Shown here piece after piece: positions 16,360 to 29,305 of a DNA stretch of 64,000 nucleotides. The translations under genes were made by a program, and so were the position numbers. Under the pieces are notes generated by a model. The model had not been told where the DNA came from. It made no database searches and saw only the letters and a program-made list of their open reading frames with translations. Origin of the DNA: Bacillota bacterium (lineage in GTDB: Bacteria > Bacillota > Clostridia > Peptostreptococcales > Anaerovoracaceae); assembly GCA_017432345.1 (NCBI GenBank), contig JAFRJI010000027.1, positions 38,474 through 102,473 of the forward strand. Reading direction: 5' to 3'. Numbering within the stretch: position 1 is the stretch's first letter; each line of letters begins with the position of its first letter.

Positions 16360-16872
16360 ATGGAGCTTCATACAGGGCTTATAGAGATCAATTTGACGTC
16401 TCTTATGATTCTCATCAATATTTTCATCTTATACCTCATACTCAAAAAATACTTCTGGGAAAAGATCAAAGCATTCATGGATGATAGATCCAACGCGATC
16501 AAGGACGCCATCGATGGCGCCGAAGCGATGAACAAGCGTGCTGACGCGAAAATGGCTAACTACAGCAAGCGGATCGCCAACATTGAAGAAGAAGGCCGTG
16601 CCATCATCAAAGACGCGCGGCAGCAGGCGGACGCTCAGGCTCAGCAGATCATAGCCGACGCACGACAGCAGGCGGCAGACATCATCGCCAAGGCGGAACA
16701 CACCATCGAGCTCGAACATGCAAAGGCAATGGATGACATGCGTCAGGAAATTGCCGATCTTGCAATGCTCGCGGCGGAGCAGATCGTTGAAAGAGAAGTA
16801 GAAAAGACAGGGCAGGACGCCATAGTCGACGAAGTAATTAAGAACGCGAGGAGTGCGCAATGGCAGAATTAG
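16360..16872 (+). CDS. atpF: ATP synthase F0 subunit b
   Basis: 170 residues. One N-terminal helix (about 12-30, SLMILINIFILYLILKKYFW) is followed by a long Ala/Glu/Lys/Gln-rich coiled coil with regularly spaced ADARQQA-type repeats. It forms the peripheral stalk. RBS AAAGGAGGATG. Its end overlaps the atpH start by 13 bp. Confidence 0.95.
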   Translation: MELHTGLIEINLTSLMILINIFILYLILKKYFWEKIKAFMDDRSNAIKDAIDGAEAMNKRADAKMANYSKRIANIEEEGRAIIKDARQQADAQAQQIIADARQQAADIIAKAEHTIELEHAKAMDDMRQEIADLAMLAAEQIVEREVEKTGQDAIVDEVIKNARSAQWQN

Positions 16873-17399
16873 CAGTAGACCTCACCTACGGAGAGGCGCT
16901 CAGAGAAGCAGCGGTAGACGTAGGCAAACAGCAGGAGATCCTCGAGGAAGGTCAGCAGATCGTTGAGATCCTCGAGAACGAACCTGATCTGAAGGCGTTC
17001 ATCGACTATCCGGCCATATCAGCAGAAGAAAAAAAGAAAGTGCTGGAAGAGGTGTTCGGAGGCAAGATATGCCAGGAGATGATGAACTTTCTTTTCGTGC
17101 TGATCGACAAACGGAGAGCAGGACGATTCGAACGGATCATTAAGGTATACAGAGACCTGCTGGAGAAAGAAGAGGGAGTTTCCTACGGAACGGTATTTTC
17201 CGTAGAAAAGCTGAGCGAGGAAAGAATCGCGCAGCTGGAAGAGCAGACTTCAAGGCTTTTGCGGATGAAGGTCAAGCTCGAAAACGAAATCGATCCCAAG
17301 CTGATCGCCGGAGTGAAGATCCTGGTAGAGGGCAAGATCATCGATGCCAGCTACCGCAAGCGATTTGATGAAATGGCAAGTCAGCTGAAACAAGCCTAG
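16860..17399 (+). CDS. atpH: ATP synthase F1 subunit delta
   Basis: 179 residues. N-terminal helical domain (YGEALREAAVDVGKQQEILEE) and the C-terminal motif KLENEIDPKLIAGVKILVEGKIIDASYRKR match OSCP/delta. It ties the peripheral stalk to the alpha3beta3 head. Overlaps atpF and is followed after 12 bp by atpA. Confidence 0.95.
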   Translation: MAELAVDLTYGEALREAAVDVGKQQEILEEGQQIVEILENEPDLKAFIDYPAISAEEKKKVLEEVFGGKICQEMMNFLFVLIDKRRAGRFERIIKVYRDLLEKEEGVSYGTVFSVEKLSEERIAQLEEQTSRLLRMKVKLENEIDPKLIAGVKILVEGKIIDASYRKRFDEMASQLKQA

Positions 17400-18977
<1,578 letters not shown>

Positions 18978-18991
18978 AGGAGGTGTGAGGC

Positions 18992-21699
<2,708 letters not shown>

Positions 21700-21728
21700 G
21701 CGGCGCGTTGAGAAAACCATATGACGAT

Positions 21729-21758
21729 AAAGGGATGCCGGAGCTGGCATCCCTTTTG
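21729..21758 (+). terminator. Intrinsic terminator of the atp operon
   Basis: AAAGGGATGCC (21729-21739) - GGAGCT - GGCATCCCTTT (21746-21756), with a TTTTG tail. Perfect 11-bp stem. Confidence 0.9.
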
Positions 21759-21836
21759 TGTTGATAAAGACACCGGGAATTTTGCAAATGCATCGGTAAG
21801 GATGGTGTCGCCGGAGGAACCGCTGGAAGAGTGGGG

Positions 21837-21888
21837 CGCTAACGCTGGTTAGCGTCCGCTAACTTTTCCGGTTGACTAACTTGACTAA
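21837..21888. repeat. Cluster of CTAAC half-sites upstream of copA
   Basis: A palindrome CGCTAAC-GCTG-GTTAGCG (21837-21854) is followed by further CTAAC copies near 21859 and 21876 and a tandem TTGACTAAC TTGACTAAT (21872-21889) that overlaps the -35 region. It is placed like an operator, but it does not match the CopY box (TACANNTGTA). Confidence 0.5.
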
Positions 21889-21899
21889 TATGGTAGAAT
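21872..21899 (+). promoter_or_regulatory. copA promoter
   Basis: TTGACT (21872-21877), 16 bp, TAGAAT (21894-21899), followed by RBS AGGAGGTGGG. Confidence 0.7.
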
Positions 21900-21918
21900 A
21901 AGCCTAGGAGGTGGGAGA

Positions 21919-24069
21919 ATGAACAAGAAATACGACGTCAAAGGCATGGGCTGCGCGGCGTGTTCCGCGCGCGTCGAGAAAGCCGTCAGCACGCTTCCGG
22001 GCGTTCAGAAGGCGGAAGTGAATCTGCTGGCGAACTCCATGGTCGTCAACTTCGATGAAAAGGTCTGCTCCAGCCAGGACATCATGGATGCGGTCAGCAA
22101 TGCCGGCTACGAAGCGACCGAAGACGAAGACGAGACGCACCGTACGGACCCCGGCGAAATAACGAAAGAGCACGCGGGAGAGATGAAGAAGAGATTCTTG
22201 ATTTCTCTCATTTTTGCCGTGCCTCTTTTTGTGATTTCAATGGGGTCATTCATTGCGAAACCAACCAGCTATATCGTGGAGGCGCTCCTCGTGATCCCGA
22301 TCATAGCGGTCAACTATAAATACTACAAAGTCGGTTTTTCGCAGCTGGTCCGCAAGAGCCCGAACATGGACAGCCTTGTCGCGGTGGGAACAGCGGCGGC
22401 GGTCCTGCTGATGTATTTTGAATCGGCCGGGATGATCCTGACGCTCGTGACGCTGGGCAAATTTCTGGAGGCGAGGGCCAAAGGCAAGACCGGCGAGTCC
22501 ATCGAAAAGCTCATCCACATGGCACCGGAGACGGCCGTGGTCATTCGTGACGGCGAGCGCGAGGAGGTGCCGTTGGAAGAAATTCGTATCGGAGACCGGG
22601 TCGCGGTCAAGCCGGGGGACAGCATCCCGGTGGACGGCGTCATTCTCAGCGGAACAACGTCCGTGGACGAGAGCGCGCTGACCGGGGAAAGCATTCCAGT
22701 GGACAAGAAAGCGGGCGATGAAGTTAGCTCCGCGACGGTCAATCTGAGCGGGTACATTGAGTTCGAAGCGAGCCGGATCGGGCAGGATACGACCCTGTCG
22801 CAGATCATCCGGCTGGTCGATGAAGCGGGTTCCTCCAAGGCACCGATCGCCAGACTGGCGGACAAGGTCGCCGGCGTTTTCGTGCCGGTGGTCATGGCCA
22901 TCGCCATGGTCGTGTTCGTGCTCTGGCTGATTGCAGGCGTCGGTCCGTCGCAGGCCGCGATGATCGCCATCTCCGTGCTGGTCATCTCGTGTCCGTGCGC
23001 GCTGGGTCTGGCAACGCCGGTCGCGATCATGGTCGGAACGGGCAAAGGCGCCGAAAACGGCATCCTCATCAAATCGGCCGAATCGCTGGAACAGGCCCAT
23101 AAGATCGATACGGTCGTGCTGGACAAAACCGGAACGATCACGGTAGGCAAGCCGGAAGTCACGGACGTCATCGCGCTGGATGATGACTTCAGCCTTTTGC
23201 TCGCCGCCGGAATCGAGAAGTATTCCAACCACCCTCTTGCAAAGGCCATCGTCGCTGCCGCGCTGGAAAAGCCGGGCACGATACCGGAGCCGGAACAGTC
23301 GCAGGAAATCCCGGGTCGGGGCGTTTGCGCTACGATGGGGAAGCGGACGTATCTGGCCGGCAACGAAGCGTTCATGGGGGAGAAGGGCATCAAGATGGAC
23401 TCCGGGGAAGGGCACGAACTTTCCGCCAAGGGAAAGACGGTCGTGTACTTCGCGGAGCAGGAAGAAGACGGAGGCAGCCTGGCCGGGATCGTCGCTTTGC
23501 GGGACGGCCCGAAGCCGAGCAGCCTGAAAGCCGTAACGATGCTGGAAGGCATGGGGATCGACGTGATCATGCTGACGGGGGACAACCTCGCCACGGCGGA
23601 AGCCATTAAGAAAGAAGTCGGGATCGACCGGGCCATCGCGCAGGTCCTCCCGCAGGATAAGGACAAAGTCATTGAGGAGATCCAGGAAGGCGGGCAGAAG
23701 ATCGTCGCGATGGTTGGCGACGGGATCAACGACGCGCCGGCGATCATCCGCTCCGATGTCGGCGTGGCCATCGGTTCAGGTACTGACGTGGCGCTGGATT
23801 CTGCTGACGTGGTGCTGGTGCGGGACGACCTGACAGATGTCGCCCGGATGATCCGCCTCAGCAGAGCGGTCATTTCGAATATCAAACAGAACTTGTTCTG
23901 GGCATTTTTCTACAATGTGATCGGCATTCCGATCGCGGCCGGCGTGCTTTATCCGCTGACCGGATGGCTGTTAAATCCGATGATCGGAGCCGCCTGCATG
24001 AGCCTCAGCTCGGTCTGTGTGGTCACAAATGCACTGCGTTTGCGGAAACTGAAACTGTATCAAAATTAA
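21919..24069 (+). CDS. copA: Copper-translocating P1B-type ATPase
   Basis: 716 residues. One N-terminal heavy-metal domain with GMGCAACS (Cys12, Cys15), the actuator TGES ([10 protein letters not shown]), the membrane CPC (358-360), phosphorylation Asp402 in [17 protein letters not shown] and [11 protein letters not shown] plus the C-terminal [21 protein letters not shown] identifies a Cu(I) exporter. The third and fourth helices ([35 protein letters not shown]) are joined without the usual ~20-residue external loop, making the protein shorter than typical CopA. Single-gene unit with its own promoter; no CsoR/CopY or CopZ gene nearby. Confidence 0.93.
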   Translation: MNKKYDVKGMGCAACSARVEKAVSTLPGVQKAEVNLLANSMVVNFDEKVCSSQDIMDAVSNAGYEATEDEDETHRTDPGEITKEHAGEMKKRFLISLIFAVPLFVISMGSFIAKPTSYIVEALLVIPIIAVNYKYYKVGFSQLVRKSPNMDSLVAVGTAAAVLLMYFESAGMILTLVTLGKFLEARAKGKTGESIEKLIHMAPETAVVIRDGEREEVPLEEIRIGDRVAVKPGDSIPVDGVILSGTTSVDESALTGESIPVDKKAGDEVSSATVNLSGYIEFEASRIGQDTTLSQIIRLVDEAGSSKAPIARLADKVAGVFVPVVMAIAMVVFVLWLIAGVGPSQAAMIAISVLVISCPCALGLATPVAIMVGTGKGAENGILIKSAESLEQAHKIDTVVLDKTGTITVGKPEVTDVIALDDDFSLLLAAGIEKYSNHPLAKAIVAAALEKPGTIPEPEQSQEIPGRGVCATMGKRTYLAGNEAFMGEKGIKMDSGEGHELSAKGKTVVYFAEQEEDGGSLAGIVALRDGPKPSSLKAVTMLEGMGIDVIMLTGDNLATAEAIKKEVGIDRAIAQVLPQDKDKVIEEIQEGGQKIVAMVGDGINDAPAIIRSDVGVAIGSGTDVALDSADVVLVRDDLTDVARMIRLSRAVISNIKQNLFWAFFYNVIGIPIAAGVLYPLTGWLLNPMIGAACMSLSSVCVVTNALRLRKLKLYQN

Positions 24070-24097
24070 GACCCTATTTCATATATGAAACAAAAAA

Positions 24098-24145
24098 AGC
24101 GGGAAATTCTTGCATATTAGCGGGATTCTCGCTGTTTGTTTTTTT
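24098..24145 (+). terminator. Terminator after copA
   Basis: AGCGGGAA (24098-24105) pairs with TTCTCGCT (24126-24133, one G-T pair), followed by GTTTGTTTTTTT. The 20-nt loop is long. Confidence 0.55.
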
Positions 24146-24218
24146 GTACCATAAAAAACACATTTTTTAAGTTGGCAAGATAACCTTTGAAATAAGCGAA
24201 TTTTCAGCATATTTGTTA

Positions 24219-24247
24219 TTTTCAAAAACACCTTAATAGTCTATAAT
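24219..24247 (+). promoter_or_regulatory. Promoter of the putrescine aminotransferase
   Basis: TTTTCA (24219-24224), 17 bp, TATAAT (24242-24247). The predicted start is near 24254, giving a ~97-nt leader. Confidence 0.6.
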
Positions 24248-24258
24248 ATAGATGTTGG

Positions 24259-24318
24259 CATAGAATTTGAATGTTCTATGTAAGTAGAAGTTATACCGAT
24301 GCTGTCACTTAGGACAGC
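24259..24318 (+). promoter_or_regulatory. Two hairpins in the patA 5' leader
   Basis: CATAGAA-TTTGAATG-TTCTATG (24259-24280) lies almost at the predicted 5' end; GCTGTC-ACTTAG-GACAGC (24301-24318) follows. No T-run, so not terminators. They may protect the mRNA from 5' decay or form part of a regulatory leader; no known riboswitch core was recognised. Confidence 0.5.
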
Positions 24319-24350
24319 GAAACTAATTACCAAACAAGGGAGGTCATAAA

Positions 24351-25739
24351 ATGACTGAAAGAAACATGGCAAAAGCTTTAGAAGAAGCTAAGAGAGTTGT
24401 GGCTATGATCGAAGCTGATGAGCTGACTGAAGAGCAGAAAAAAGCAATTCATGACGATTCCATCAAGAACTTCAACGAAAATGTTAACCCAGGATGGCTC
24501 GAATACAGAAAGTCCGTATCAACAGATGCTGCATTCGTAGAATGGGAAGACGAAGGCGATGTATTCAGAGATCTGAACGGCGTTGAATTTATCGACTGCC
24601 TCGGCGGATTTGGTATCTTCGCTTGCGGCCACGGCAATCCTGAAATCAGAAAGACTGTCATCGCTCAGTTGAACAGATATTCCCTGCACTCTCAGGAACT
24701 GGTTGACCCGCTTAGAGGTTATCTGGCAAACCTGCTTGGAATGATCACTCCTGGCGATCTGCAGTACTGCTTCTTCACAAATGGTGGTGCCGAAGCTATC
24801 GAAATGGCTCTGAAGCTGGCTAGACTGGCAACAGGCGGCAGATGGTACATCTCAACTGTTGGCGCATTCCACGGCAAATCCATGGGTGCTATCTCCATGG
24901 GCGGCAAGGGCGCTTACAGAGAAGACTACATCCCTATGGTACAGCAGGTACAGCACGTTAAGTACGGCGATGCTGAAGCAGTAAGAGTTGCTGTTGAAAA
25001 CCTCGAAGCTGTAGGCGAAAAGGTTGCTGGTATCATCGTAGAGCCGATCCAGGGCGAAGCTGGTGTACAGATCCCACCTGATGGTTATCTTGCAGACCTG
25101 AGAAAGATCGCTGACGATCACGAAGTAGCTCTGATCTTCGACGAAATCCAGACTGGTCTTGGACGTACTGGTACTCTGTGGAGATGCGACCACGAAGGAG
25201 TTTGCCCAGACATCATGACTTATGGTAAAGCTTCATCCGGTGGTCTCGTACCTATCACTGGTATCATTGCTAGACCTTGGACTTATGAGAAGTCCGGTTG
25301 CGGAACTGGCGCAGAAGGCAAGATGTTCGAAAATCCATGGATTCTCGGATCCCCGACATTCGGCGGCAACCCTCTGGCTTGCGCAGCATTTATCTCCACG
25401 ATCAGATACATGCTCGAAAACGACCTGCCAGCTCTGTCAAAGCAGAAGGGCGACAAGTACCTGGCTGGACTGCAGAAGCTGCATGAGAAGTATCCAACAG
25501 TCCTGACCACATTCAGAGGCTCCGGTATGCTGATCTGCATGGAATTCCCTACAGACGAAATCGGCCACGAAGTAACCAAGGCTCTGTTTGCTAGAAAGGT
25601 TATGACAGCTGGTACTCTGGTTAACGCTCAGACAGTAAGAATCGAACCACCTCTCGTACAGGCTGACGAGACGATCGATAAGGTTCTGGCTGCACTGGAC
25701 GAAGCACTGGCAGAAGTTAAGGCTGCATACAATCTGTAA
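24351..25739 (+). CDS. patA: Putrescine aminotransferase (class III PLP-dependent)
   Basis: 462 residues. Long stretches match E. coli PatA: NVNPGWLEYRKSV, FIDCLGGFGIFACGHGNP, SLHSQELVDPLRGYLANLL, GAFHGKSMGAISM, GIIVEPIQGEAGVQIPPDGY, IFDEIQTGLGRTG and TFGGNPLACAA. The PLP lysine is Lys293 (YGKASSGG), with Asp264 as pyridine-nitrogen partner. It transfers the amino group of putrescine (or cadaverine) to 2-oxoglutarate, giving 4-aminobutanal, and could feed a 4-aminobutyrate/succinate-semialdehyde route. RBS GGGAGG. Codon use is strikingly different from neighbours (many GCT, GGT, ACT and CTG/CTT codons, lower GC), as in highly expressed genes. It stands alone between a promoter and a strong terminator. 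Confidence 0.85.
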   Translation: MTERNMAKALEEAKRVVAMIEADELTEEQKKAIHDDSIKNFNENVNPGWLEYRKSVSTDAAFVEWEDEGDVFRDLNGVEFIDCLGGFGIFACGHGNPEIRKTVIAQLNRYSLHSQELVDPLRGYLANLLGMITPGDLQYCFFTNGGAEAIEMALKLARLATGGRWYISTVGAFHGKSMGAISMGGKGAYREDYIPMVQQVQHVKYGDAEAVRVAVENLEAVGEKVAGIIVEPIQGEAGVQIPPDGYLADLRKIADDHEVALIFDEIQTGLGRTGTLWRCDHEGVCPDIMTYGKASSGGLVPITGIIARPWTYEKSGCGTGAEGKMFENPWILGSPTFGGNPLACAAFISTIRYMLENDLPALSKQKGDKYLAGLQKLHEKYPTVLTTFRGSGMLICMEFPTDEIGHEVTKALFARKVMTAGTLVNAQTVRIEPPLVQADETIDKVLAALDEALAEVKAAYNL

Positions 25740-25799
25740 GGATTGTAAAATCTGTAATTAGAAGTACAGAATCGGTGTAAATTCATCAAATATCGGGAG

Positions 25800-25823
25800 A
25801 ACCCCACTTCGGTGGGGTTTTTC
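25800..25823 (+). terminator. Intrinsic terminator of patA
   Basis: AACCCCAC-TTCG-GTGGGGTT followed by TTTC; 8-bp stem capped by a stable TTCG tetraloop. Confidence 0.92.
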
Positions 25824-25882
25824 TTTGGATTGAAAAAAGCGGGCAAACGTGGTAATGTTTCAATAGCAAGTGAGGGCTGGAG

Positions 25883-26578
25883 ATGAAACTGGAACTACCG
25901 GAACAAATCCATAGAGAGAATTGGCTGCGGTACCTGCAGGGGAGCGGCGAGCCGACTCCGCAAATGGTTCAGCAGATGGACGAGGCGGAGAAGATGCTGC
26001 TCGCGCAGGCCCATCCGCGCGCGATCTACCGCGTTCTGGGCCGGGAAGACGTTGCGACAGAGGGCTTTGCGATCACCAAGCATCTGGAAGGATGCGACAG
26101 GGTGGCCGTTCTCGCCATGACGATAGGCGGAGAAGCCGACGCGCTGATCCGGCGCTACGAAGTCAGCAACATGGCGATGGCGCTGATCATCGATGCCGGG
26201 GCTTCGGCGCTGACCGAGCAGATGGCCGATGAAGCGGAGCGCGTCATGATCGAGGAAATCAAGGCGAAACGCGACGCGCAGGCTGATGCCGTGCAGACCG
26301 CTGCCGGTACTGCCGTAAAGCCACTCTATTTCACGCCGCGCTTCAGTCCGGGCTATGGAGATTATCCGATTCAATATCAACGCGAGATTCTGGCGTATGT
26401 GGATGCCGCGCGCAAGATCGGCATCACGCTTACGCCTTCGAACATGATGATGCCGAGCAAATCCATTACGGCGCTGGTGGGGCTTGCCGATCATCCGGTC
26501 ACCGGGCGGCTGGCGACCTGCGGCGAATGCGTTTTGCGTGAAAAATGCACCCTGCGGAAGGAAGGACAACACTGTTAA
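25883..26578 (+). CDS. Cobalamin-dependent methionine synthase activation-domain protein
   Basis: 231 residues. Matches the SAM-binding reactivation domain of MetH as a free-standing subunit: TIGGEADALIRRYEVSNMAMALIIDAGASALTEQMADE, then RFSPGYGDYPIQYQREIL and TPSNMMMPSKSITALVGL. It ends in a cysteine cluster (CGECVLREKCTLRKEGQHC) seen in clostridial stand-alone versions. It would donate a methyl group from SAM to reactivate oxidised cob(II)alamin. No MetH catalytic gene is in the window. Weak RBS (GGCTGGAG). The acyltransferase starts 4 bp after its stop. Confidence 0.85.
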   Translation: MKLELPEQIHRENWLRYLQGSGEPTPQMVQQMDEAEKMLLAQAHPRAIYRVLGREDVATEGFAITKHLEGCDRVAVLAMTIGGEADALIRRYEVSNMAMALIIDAGASALTEQMADEAERVMIEEIKAKRDAQADAVQTAAGTAVKPLYFTPRFSPGYGDYPIQYQREILAYVDAARKIGITLTPSNMMMPSKSITALVGLADHPVTGRLATCGECVLREKCTLRKEGQHC

Positions 26579-26582
26579 GACT

Positions 26583-27653
26583 ATGGCTAAAGAACGGAAC
26601 TACCTATTCGACAACTTAAAAGCGGTTCTGATTTTCTGCGTCGTGTTCGCGCACTTTCTGCGGGCCGGCGGATTCATGGGCGCGGGATCGCTGGCGCGGA
26701 TCTTTTATATACTCTGCTTCTCCTTCATGATGGAGGGGTTCTTTTTCACGTCCGGCTTTTTCTCGAAGAACGTGGACAAATGTCATGCAAAGGCTGTCGA
26801 GACGCTGGTCGTTCCGTATTTCGTGTTCATCCCACTGCTGTATCTTGAGCGGCTGTGGCTCTTTGGCGGCGCGCACATCAATTTCCTGCGGCCGTCTCAC
26901 GCTATGTGGTTCCTGATCGCCATGTTCTTTTACCGGTTCGGCATCAAGTATTTTGCAAAGATCCCGTTCATCCTGCCGCTCAGTGCGATCCTGTTTCTGG
27001 CGGCTGGAACGATGCCGTTCCTCGGACCGACACTGGCTCTGGGCCGGTCGTGTTCGTTCCTGGTGTTCTTCATGCTGGGCTATTTCTGCCAGTGGGAGCA
27101 CATCCAGAAGATCCGCAGCATCCCGAAACCGATCATGATCATCGTGGGAGCGGTACTCGTGGCGCTGTCCGCGGTATGTGGCTGCTTCCGTCATTTTGGT
27201 ACCGGCGTGCTGATGATGAAGAACTGCTACCATGCGATCCATCTGTCGATTCCGGAAGGGCTGATCCTGCGACTGGCCGTGGGAATCGCGGCGCTGGCAT
27301 CCATTGCGGTGCTGATCAACCTGCTGCCGGACCGCAAGCTCCCGGCCAAAGGCGGCCTGATCTCGCAGATCGGGCAGAATACGATGACGGTGTTCCTGCT
27401 CCATGTTGCTGTCCGGTACCTCGTCAAATGGTACACCAAGCAGGACTTCAGCATCATCGGAGCCGGCGAGATCATCCACAGTGGAGGCATCCTCTACTGC
27501 CTGTTCATGCTGATCCTGGCGCTGATCGTCGTCTATATCTTCTCGCGGCCGATCGTCGCGAAAGTTTACGATACAGTCATGCACTACCTCTACTGGCCGT
27601 TCGGGACAGCTTACGGCTGGATCAAGGAACGCATAAGGGGGACAAACCATTGA
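26583..27653 (+). CDS. Acyltransferase-3 family membrane protein
   Basis: 356 residues from ATG 26583, chosen because the family N-terminus (YLFDNLKAVLIFCVVFAHFLRAGG) begins there; the longer frame runs back into the previous gene. About ten membrane helices. The conserved His in the first helix (VVFAHFLR) and the motif SHAMWFLIAMFFYR fit the acyltransferase-3/fucose-4-O-acetylase group, which acylates surface sugars using cytosolic acyl-CoA. The substrate is unknown. Its stop overlaps the TTG start of the next gene. Confidence 0.82.
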   Translation: MAKERNYLFDNLKAVLIFCVVFAHFLRAGGFMGAGSLARIFYILCFSFMMEGFFFTSGFFSKNVDKCHAKAVETLVVPYFVFIPLLYLERLWLFGGAHINFLRPSHAMWFLIAMFFYRFGIKYFAKIPFILPLSAILFLAAGTMPFLGPTLALGRSCSFLVFFMLGYFCQWEHIQKIRSIPKPIMIIVGAVLVALSAVCGCFRHFGTGVLMMKNCYHAIHLSIPEGLILRLAVGIAALASIAVLINLLPDRKLPAKGGLISQIGQNTMTVFLLHVAVRYLVKWYTKQDFSIIGAGEIIHSGGILYCLFMLILALIVVYIFSRPIVAKVYDTVMHYLYWPFGTAYGWIKERIRGTNH

Positions 27654-28015
27654 GAACAGGCTTGGCGAAGATATTTTTTACATCTGACCGGACGATCAAA
27701 AACGGATGGATCATCGGGATATGGGCGGCAGCGACGTTCGTTCACATCGTCCTGTATATCTATCAGCAAATGTATTTTGAAGATGATATGCCAATAGAAG
27801 GTCACTCCAGCAGACTTGGCAGGTATTTGTTCGATGGAAATATGCTGTTGTATTTTGCGTCCATTGTGATTTCAATTTTGGGAATCGTCTTTGGCCTGTT
27901 GCAGAAAGGGAAACCTATTCTAAATCGGTTGAAACCGGTCTTTGTAGTGGCCATCTGTTATTTTGGACAGTCACTGATTTTTTATATAGTTTCTCTTCTA
28001 TCAAACGGTGGGTAA
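27650..28015 (+). CDS. Small three-helix membrane protein coupled to the acyltransferase
   Basis: 121 residues from a TTG start at 27650; AAGGGG lies 9 nt upstream and the start overlaps the acyltransferase stop, so translation is coupled. Three hydrophobic helices are visible: IIGIWAAATFVHIVLYIY, MLLYFASIVISILGIVFGLL and VFVVAICYFGQSLIFYIVSLL. I do not recognise a family. GC content falls towards the end of the gene. The context suggests an accessory to the acyltransferase; that is inference. Confidence 0.7.
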   Translation: MRTGLAKIFFTSDRTIKNGWIIGIWAAATFVHIVLYIYQQMYFEDDMPIEGHSSRLGRYLFDGNMLLYFASIVISILGIVFGLLQKGKPILNRLKPVFVVAICYFGQSLIFYIVSLLSNGG

Positions 28016-28042
28016 TACGGATAGATAGTAAATAAGCAAATG

Positions 28043-28076
28043 AAAAAAACTAGCGCCTCGTGACGCTAGCTTTTTT
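28043..28076. terminator. Bidirectional terminator
   Basis: AAAAAAACTAGCG - CCTCGTGA (loop) - CGCTAGCTTTTTT between convergent genes; T-runs on both strands. Confidence 0.9.
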
Positions 28077-28099
28077 GTTATTCAAATCCTTTTGCCACC

Positions 28100-29218
28100 C
28101 TATTTTTTATGATGTTCCAGGAAGTACGAATACGTCGACCGGTACAATCCCCGCTCAAAGAGATTGTCGCTGTCTTCGTGGATGTCCTCGTAATCTTTCT
28201 GAAGGATGATGCCCACGTAGTTCTTCATGAGTCCATAGTAGACCTGCACGGATCTCGGAACGTCCACGCCAGGCCAAGCGTTGCAGCTGACGGTCACACG
28301 GCGGTTAGTGGAATCGACCACGGTCCCTTCGATCTCCGCATAGCCCGGATCATCCGGATAGATGACCATGTGACCAGGCTGCCCGGTGATGGTGCCTTCG
28401 ACACCCTTGACCAGCGGTGGATTTACACCGAAATCATAGCGGTCCGCACAGATGTCCAGGATCACCGCGTCCTCCGGAAGGAGGCCGACCTGACGGTTGG
28501 TCATGACATACAAAGACTCGTCTCTCCGCTGCGTCGCATCGACCACCAGATGGCATTCCTTGATGACCGAATCAAACAGCTCCGGATGTCCGGTAATGGT
28601 TCTGGTGCAAACGATCGGCATGATTCCATACGCTTCTTTGCCCAGGAACTCCCGGTCGCTGAGGATCTCAAGAGACCGGATGCAGTTTTGGCCAACACCG
28701 CCGACGCCCATGACCAGCGCTTTGATTGGTCCGCGCTCCGTCGAATAAAAATCGGCGTAGACTTCTTTCAGCGCTTCGACCGCCGTCTGGCAGGCGTTGA
28801 AAGCCGTTCCGAAATAGTCGACGAAGAGCCGCAGTCCATTGTCGTCGGTGATGTGATCCATTGCAAAAGCCTTAAGGCCCTTTCGGGCGATGATCTCACA
28901 GACCTTCGGGCGTGTCGCGTAGTGTAGCATCGTAAAATATACGGAACCGTCTTTGAGCATTTCCAGATCTTCCGGCTCCGGATTTTTCAGGATCATCGTG
29001 ATGTCCTTGCCGAAGGATTCTTCCCGGGAAACGAAATGGACTTTGCCGGACGCGTTCAGGTAATCGTCCGCCGTGTAGCCAAGCCGCTCGCCGTAACCTT
29101 CTTCGAGATAAAACTCAACACCATCGTACCGATCCATAAACTTGAACAGATCCGGAATGAAATCCCGGCTGTCTCCGTGGAAATTACGGATCATAGGGAA
29201 ACCAACTGACTTTGTCAT
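28100..29218 (-). CDS. Alanine dehydrogenase/transhydrogenase-like NAD(P) oxidoreductase
   Basis: 372 residues. The N-terminal half (GFPMIRNFHGDSRDF..., LKNPEPEDLEMLKDGSVYFTMLHYATRP, KGLKAFAMDHITDDNGLRL) follows the alanine dehydrogenase/PNT N-domain pattern, and a Rossmann motif follows at about residue 165 (IKALVMGVGGVGQNCIRSL). Members include alanine dehydrogenase and N5-(carboxyethyl)ornithine synthase. The C-terminal part (TVSCNAWPGVDVPRSVQVYYGLMKNYV) is unlike classical Ald, so the substrate is uncertain. RBS AGGAGGATATT. Single-gene unit ended by the bidirectional terminator. Confidence 0.7.
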   Translation of the reverse strand: MTKSVGFPMIRNFHGDSRDFIPDLFKFMDRYDGVEFYLEEGYGERLGYTADDYLNASGKVHFVSREESFGKDITMILKNPEPEDLEMLKDGSVYFTMLHYATRPKVCEIIARKGLKAFAMDHITDDNGLRLFVDYFGTAFNACQTAVEALKEVYADFYSTERGPIKALVMGVGGVGQNCIRSLEILSDREFLGKEAYGIMPIVCTRTITGHPELFDSVIKECHLVVDATQRRDESLYVMTNRQVGLLPEDAVILDICADRYDFGVNPPLVKGVEGTITGQPGHMVIYPDDPGYAEIEGTVVDSTNRRVTVSCNAWPGVDVPRSVQVYYGLMKNYVGIILQKDYEDIHEDSDNLFERGLYRSTYSYFLEHHKK

Positions 29219-29269
29219 AATATCCTCCTAACAGTTCCTAACTGAACATATTCATAGTATAAAGATATT

Positions 29270-29299
29270 TTAGCACAAAAACACAGTTTATGGTAAAAT
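29270..29299 (+). promoter_or_regulatory. scpA promoter, predicted leaderless start
   Basis: TAAAAT (29294-29299) with TTAGCA 18 bp upstream (29270-29275). Only AGTGCC separates the -10 from the ATG. Confidence 0.55.
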
Positions 29300-29305
29300 A
29301 GTGCC

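Noticed and set aside
22323-23885. 520-codon open frame opposite copA
   Set aside because: It is the antisense shadow of a gene with unmistakable P-type ATPase motifs; the product is Ser/Thr/Pro-rich low-complexity sequence without an RBS.
24254-24350. Riboswitch upstream of patA
   Set aside because: The two hairpins do not match any riboswitch core I know and no expression platform with a T-run is present; kept only as leader hairpins.
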